64,000 bases of DNA from Rhizophagus clarus (Eukaryota > Glomeromycota > Glomeromycetes > Glomerales > Glomeraceae), in the NCBI GenBank assembly GCA_015698045.1, contig BLAL01000283.1, positions 124,001-188,000 of the forward strand. Reading direction: 5' to 3'. The notes below the pieces were generated by a model, which was given only the letters and a program-made list of their open reading frames with translations, did no database searches and was not told the DNA's origin. Position numbers and translations under genes: made by a program. Numbering within the stretch: position 1 is the stretch's first letter; the number at the start of each line of letters is the position of its first letter. Shown one piece after another: positions 62,505 to 64,000 of the stretch.

Positions 62505-63051
62505 AAAGCTCAAGCAACTCTTCTCTAGTCACATTTATAGATATAATACTTTTTTCCCTGCCATCTACTAATATTCTTGACATTTTCGTTACTAGGCCAA
62601 GGGCCCTCAATGCACGGGAAACAAAGTTTTTGCTTAATGGATTACTTACTCTGTCACAATATATATCATAAAATACGGCAAAAGGTTCATTTATCCCTTC
62701 TTCTCCATATAAATCAAATAATAATCGATATAAAGCTTTTTCCCCTACATCTCTATCCGGCCCATTAATCTGTTTGAGTAACCAAATTTTAATCGATTCA
62801 AATTCTTCTGGTACAGAGAAATCATAAAATTCCAACTGATACTCATAGTCTCGAGTAAAGGTAAAAGTAAGTTCATCATCTTGTGAAACACATCTAAATA
62901 TTTTGATTAGCTTATATATACTTTCATGTAAACTATCTATATCAGCACATCCATGCACTGTACGTTGAAATTTGATAGTAGATAAGCCTCTTCTTGGCTT
63001 GGCCAATGCAAGTCCACAAATTGGGCAGTATTTTCTAATTTGCTCAACCAT
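62479..63051 (-). CDS. CxxC/winged-helix-like protein of Polinton-2
   Basis: 190 aa, open, homologue of the gene at 9773. CPICG at the N-terminus and NPLSKNFVSRALRALG near the C-terminus are kept; a small insertion (around EFYDFSVPEEF) lies in the middle. The last 26 nt again overlap the convergent ATPase. Confidence 0.7.
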   Translation of the reverse strand: MVEQIRKYCPICGLALAKPRRGLSTIKFQRTVHGCADIDSLHESIYKLIKIFRCVSQDDELTFTFTRDYEYQLEFYDFSVPEEFESIKIWLLKQINGPDRDVGEKALYRLLFDLYGEEGINEPFAVFYDIYCDRVSNPLSKNFVSRALRALGLVTKMSRILVDGREKSIISINVTREELLELFRKNGIDY

Positions 63052-63104
63052 CTTTTATTCGAAATTTTCTATATAAAAAATAAATTAATTTAATTACCTG
63101 CTTT

Positions 63105-63694
63105 TTATATTTCTTCTTTACTGCAATCTTCACAAAGACCGCTTTCAGGTAACGTATTAAGATTTACAGGCATTTGGCACTCTTTACATAAGGCAATGTT
63201 AAGTTCGGCAAGCCTTCTTAATTGTGCCTCTTGTTGTGTTTCTCTTTGTCTTCTTTCAACAAATTGGCGTGTTTCTTCAACCCTTTGCCTATAGTCTGGA
63301 TTACGCCGATTCCATTCAGCATAAAAGTTAACTCTTCTAAGTGCAACATCAATATATTCAAGTCTTCTTTGAGTATCATGTAAATATAATAGAGAAGGAT
63401 AGGATTGCACAATTTCTACAAATCTTGGAAGAACAAGATAGTAATCTTCTATTATTTCATACCTAGCCCTTTGAATTAAATAAAAATACGTTCTAGTTCC
63501 ATATTGAACCATACGTCCAGTTTCTATATTGAGATAACTTTGCCTGCTTCTGTAAGTGGAGGTGCAGTTGCTCTTCGAACCAATCTGCTATCAACATAAT
63601 CATATGCTTCTATAACTAGCTGATTGAATGTTGGACCACCAACACGAATTGTTCTACCAGTTAATGGATTAATAGTATATCTATTAGCACTCAT
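63105..63694 (-). pseudogene. adaptor-like protein of Polinton-2, frameshifted
   Basis: ATG at 63694 (NPLTGRTIRVGG kept). A frameshift near 63545 separates it from the second repeat unit (MVQYGTRTYFYLIQRA) and the C-terminal CKEC...CEDC ribbon. The duplicated charged stretch of Polinton-1 is present only once here. Confidence 0.82.
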
Positions 63695-63770
63695 CTTTTT
63701 TTATTAATACATTAGTATAGGCTATGTTCAATTATGATTTTTTCTAAAAATAAATAATACCTAGTGACAA

Positions 63771-63850
63771 AGTTACTTCGTCATCAGCCTTTGTACAAAA
63801 AAATGAAAATTGCCTAGTGACAAAGTTACTTCGTCATCAGTCTTTATGCA
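63771..63850. repeat. two dyad repeats of Polinton-2
   Basis: Starts at 63771 and 63814; same core TGACAAAGTTACTTCGTCA as the four-copy array at 11076-11284, at the same place between the same two genes, but with a 43-bp period. Confidence 0.88.
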
Positions 63851-63867
63851 AATTTTTAATAATAAAT

Positions 63868-64000
63868 TTATGGCTTATTGCTAAGAAGTTCAGCTAATAT
63901 ATCTTCAGCTTCATTTTCATTAAGTTTACGTCTAGGTGGTACTTCCTTAGGAATATGATTATATAAATCATAGACCTTTATAATTTTAAAAGCAAGATCT
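63868..64000 (-). CDS. unknown 144-aa-type protein of Polinton-2 (cut by window end)
   Basis: C-terminal part of a homologue of the protein at 11290-11724. The acidic end and the RRKL stretch are recognisable, but a short segment (around KETKEA) is missing. The start lies beyond the window. Confidence 0.65.
   Translation of the reverse strand, partial: DLAFKIIKVYDLYNHIPKEVPPRRKLNENEAEDILAELLSNKP

Larger units (their letters stand above)
47498..64000. mobile_element. second, decayed Polinton (Polinton-2), interrupted twice and cut by the window end
   Basis: It starts with GTCGTCGG like Polinton-1 and contains, from 54962 on, the same genes in the same order and orientation: DUF5679-like, integrase, acidic protein, protease, Gag, coiled coil, ATPase, CxxC/winged helix, adaptor-like, dyad repeats and 144-aa protein. 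PolB, helicase and the right TIR would lie beyond 64000. A CACTA/Plavaka element (47877-54802) splits the left TIR and a Tc1/mariner element (55493-56813) splits the integrase. Several genes carry stops, mostly CGA to TGA. Outside the insertions it shares high identity with Polinton-1 in coding parts, but the TIRs are much more diverged. Confidence 0.9.

Overview
The window looks like nuclear DNA of an arbuscular mycorrhizal fungus of the Rhizophagus/Glomus type. The evidence is the very AT-rich sequence, short GT-AG introns with CTAAC-like branch points, TKL-like kinases of the style expanded in Glomeromycotina, an intron-containing Argonaute gene, and a dense load of nested transposons. The organism is inferred; no rRNA, tRNA or other marker gene was seen.

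Layout. Positions 1-2828 are gene-poor and hold MITEs and simple repeats. Positions 2835-16754 are a complete 13.9-kb Polinton/Maverick-like element. It has a perfect 6-bp target duplication (GTACGA), near-identical 688/689-bp terminal inverted repeats (TIRs) and eleven open reading frames. It sits inside a small element rich in TGTCCGGA. Positions 17128-20023 are repeats. A TKL-like kinase with a long C-terminal extension (20024-23439) runs directly into an Argonaute gene (23440-26195). Next come a small unknown gene (27429-28346), a decayed retrotransposon ORF1 (28640-30813), a second kinase (minus strand, 31573-33106), a kinase pseudogene, an apparently intact pogo/Tigger transposon (36008-38660), a membrane-protein gene or pseudogene (40958-42391), an ORF1-only LINE-like insertion with a 17-bp target duplication (43438-45867) and a small hAT element (46514-47197). 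From 47498 to the window end lies a second, older Polinton. Its left TIR is split by a 6.9-kb CACTA/Plavaka-type element (47877-54802) and its integrase by a Tc1/mariner element (55493-56813).

The main finding is the gene content of the Polintons. They carry the expected chromodomain integrase, A32/FtsK-like packaging ATPase and family B DNA polymerase, plus an SF3 helicase and small virus-type proteins (DUF5679-like, two-cysteine-adaptor-like). I recognise no double-jelly-roll capsid, penton or Ulp1-type protease. In their place is a retrotransposon-type module: a coiled-coil protein, a Gag/capsid-like protein and a retropepsin-like protease. The Gag and protease frames are joined in the -1 frame over a slippery A9 run just before the Gag stop, and this is kept in both copies. 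The polymerase has an OTU-protease-like N-terminal segment where an exonuclease would be expected. A plausible reading is a DNA transposon or virus that packages itself in a Gag-derived shell matured by a retropepsin. The element at 2835 has every frame open and looks young. The copy at 47498 has decayed mainly through CGA-to-TGA stops, the mark of methyl-cytosine deamination at CpG. Whether this arrangement is already catalogued needs a database search that I cannot run.
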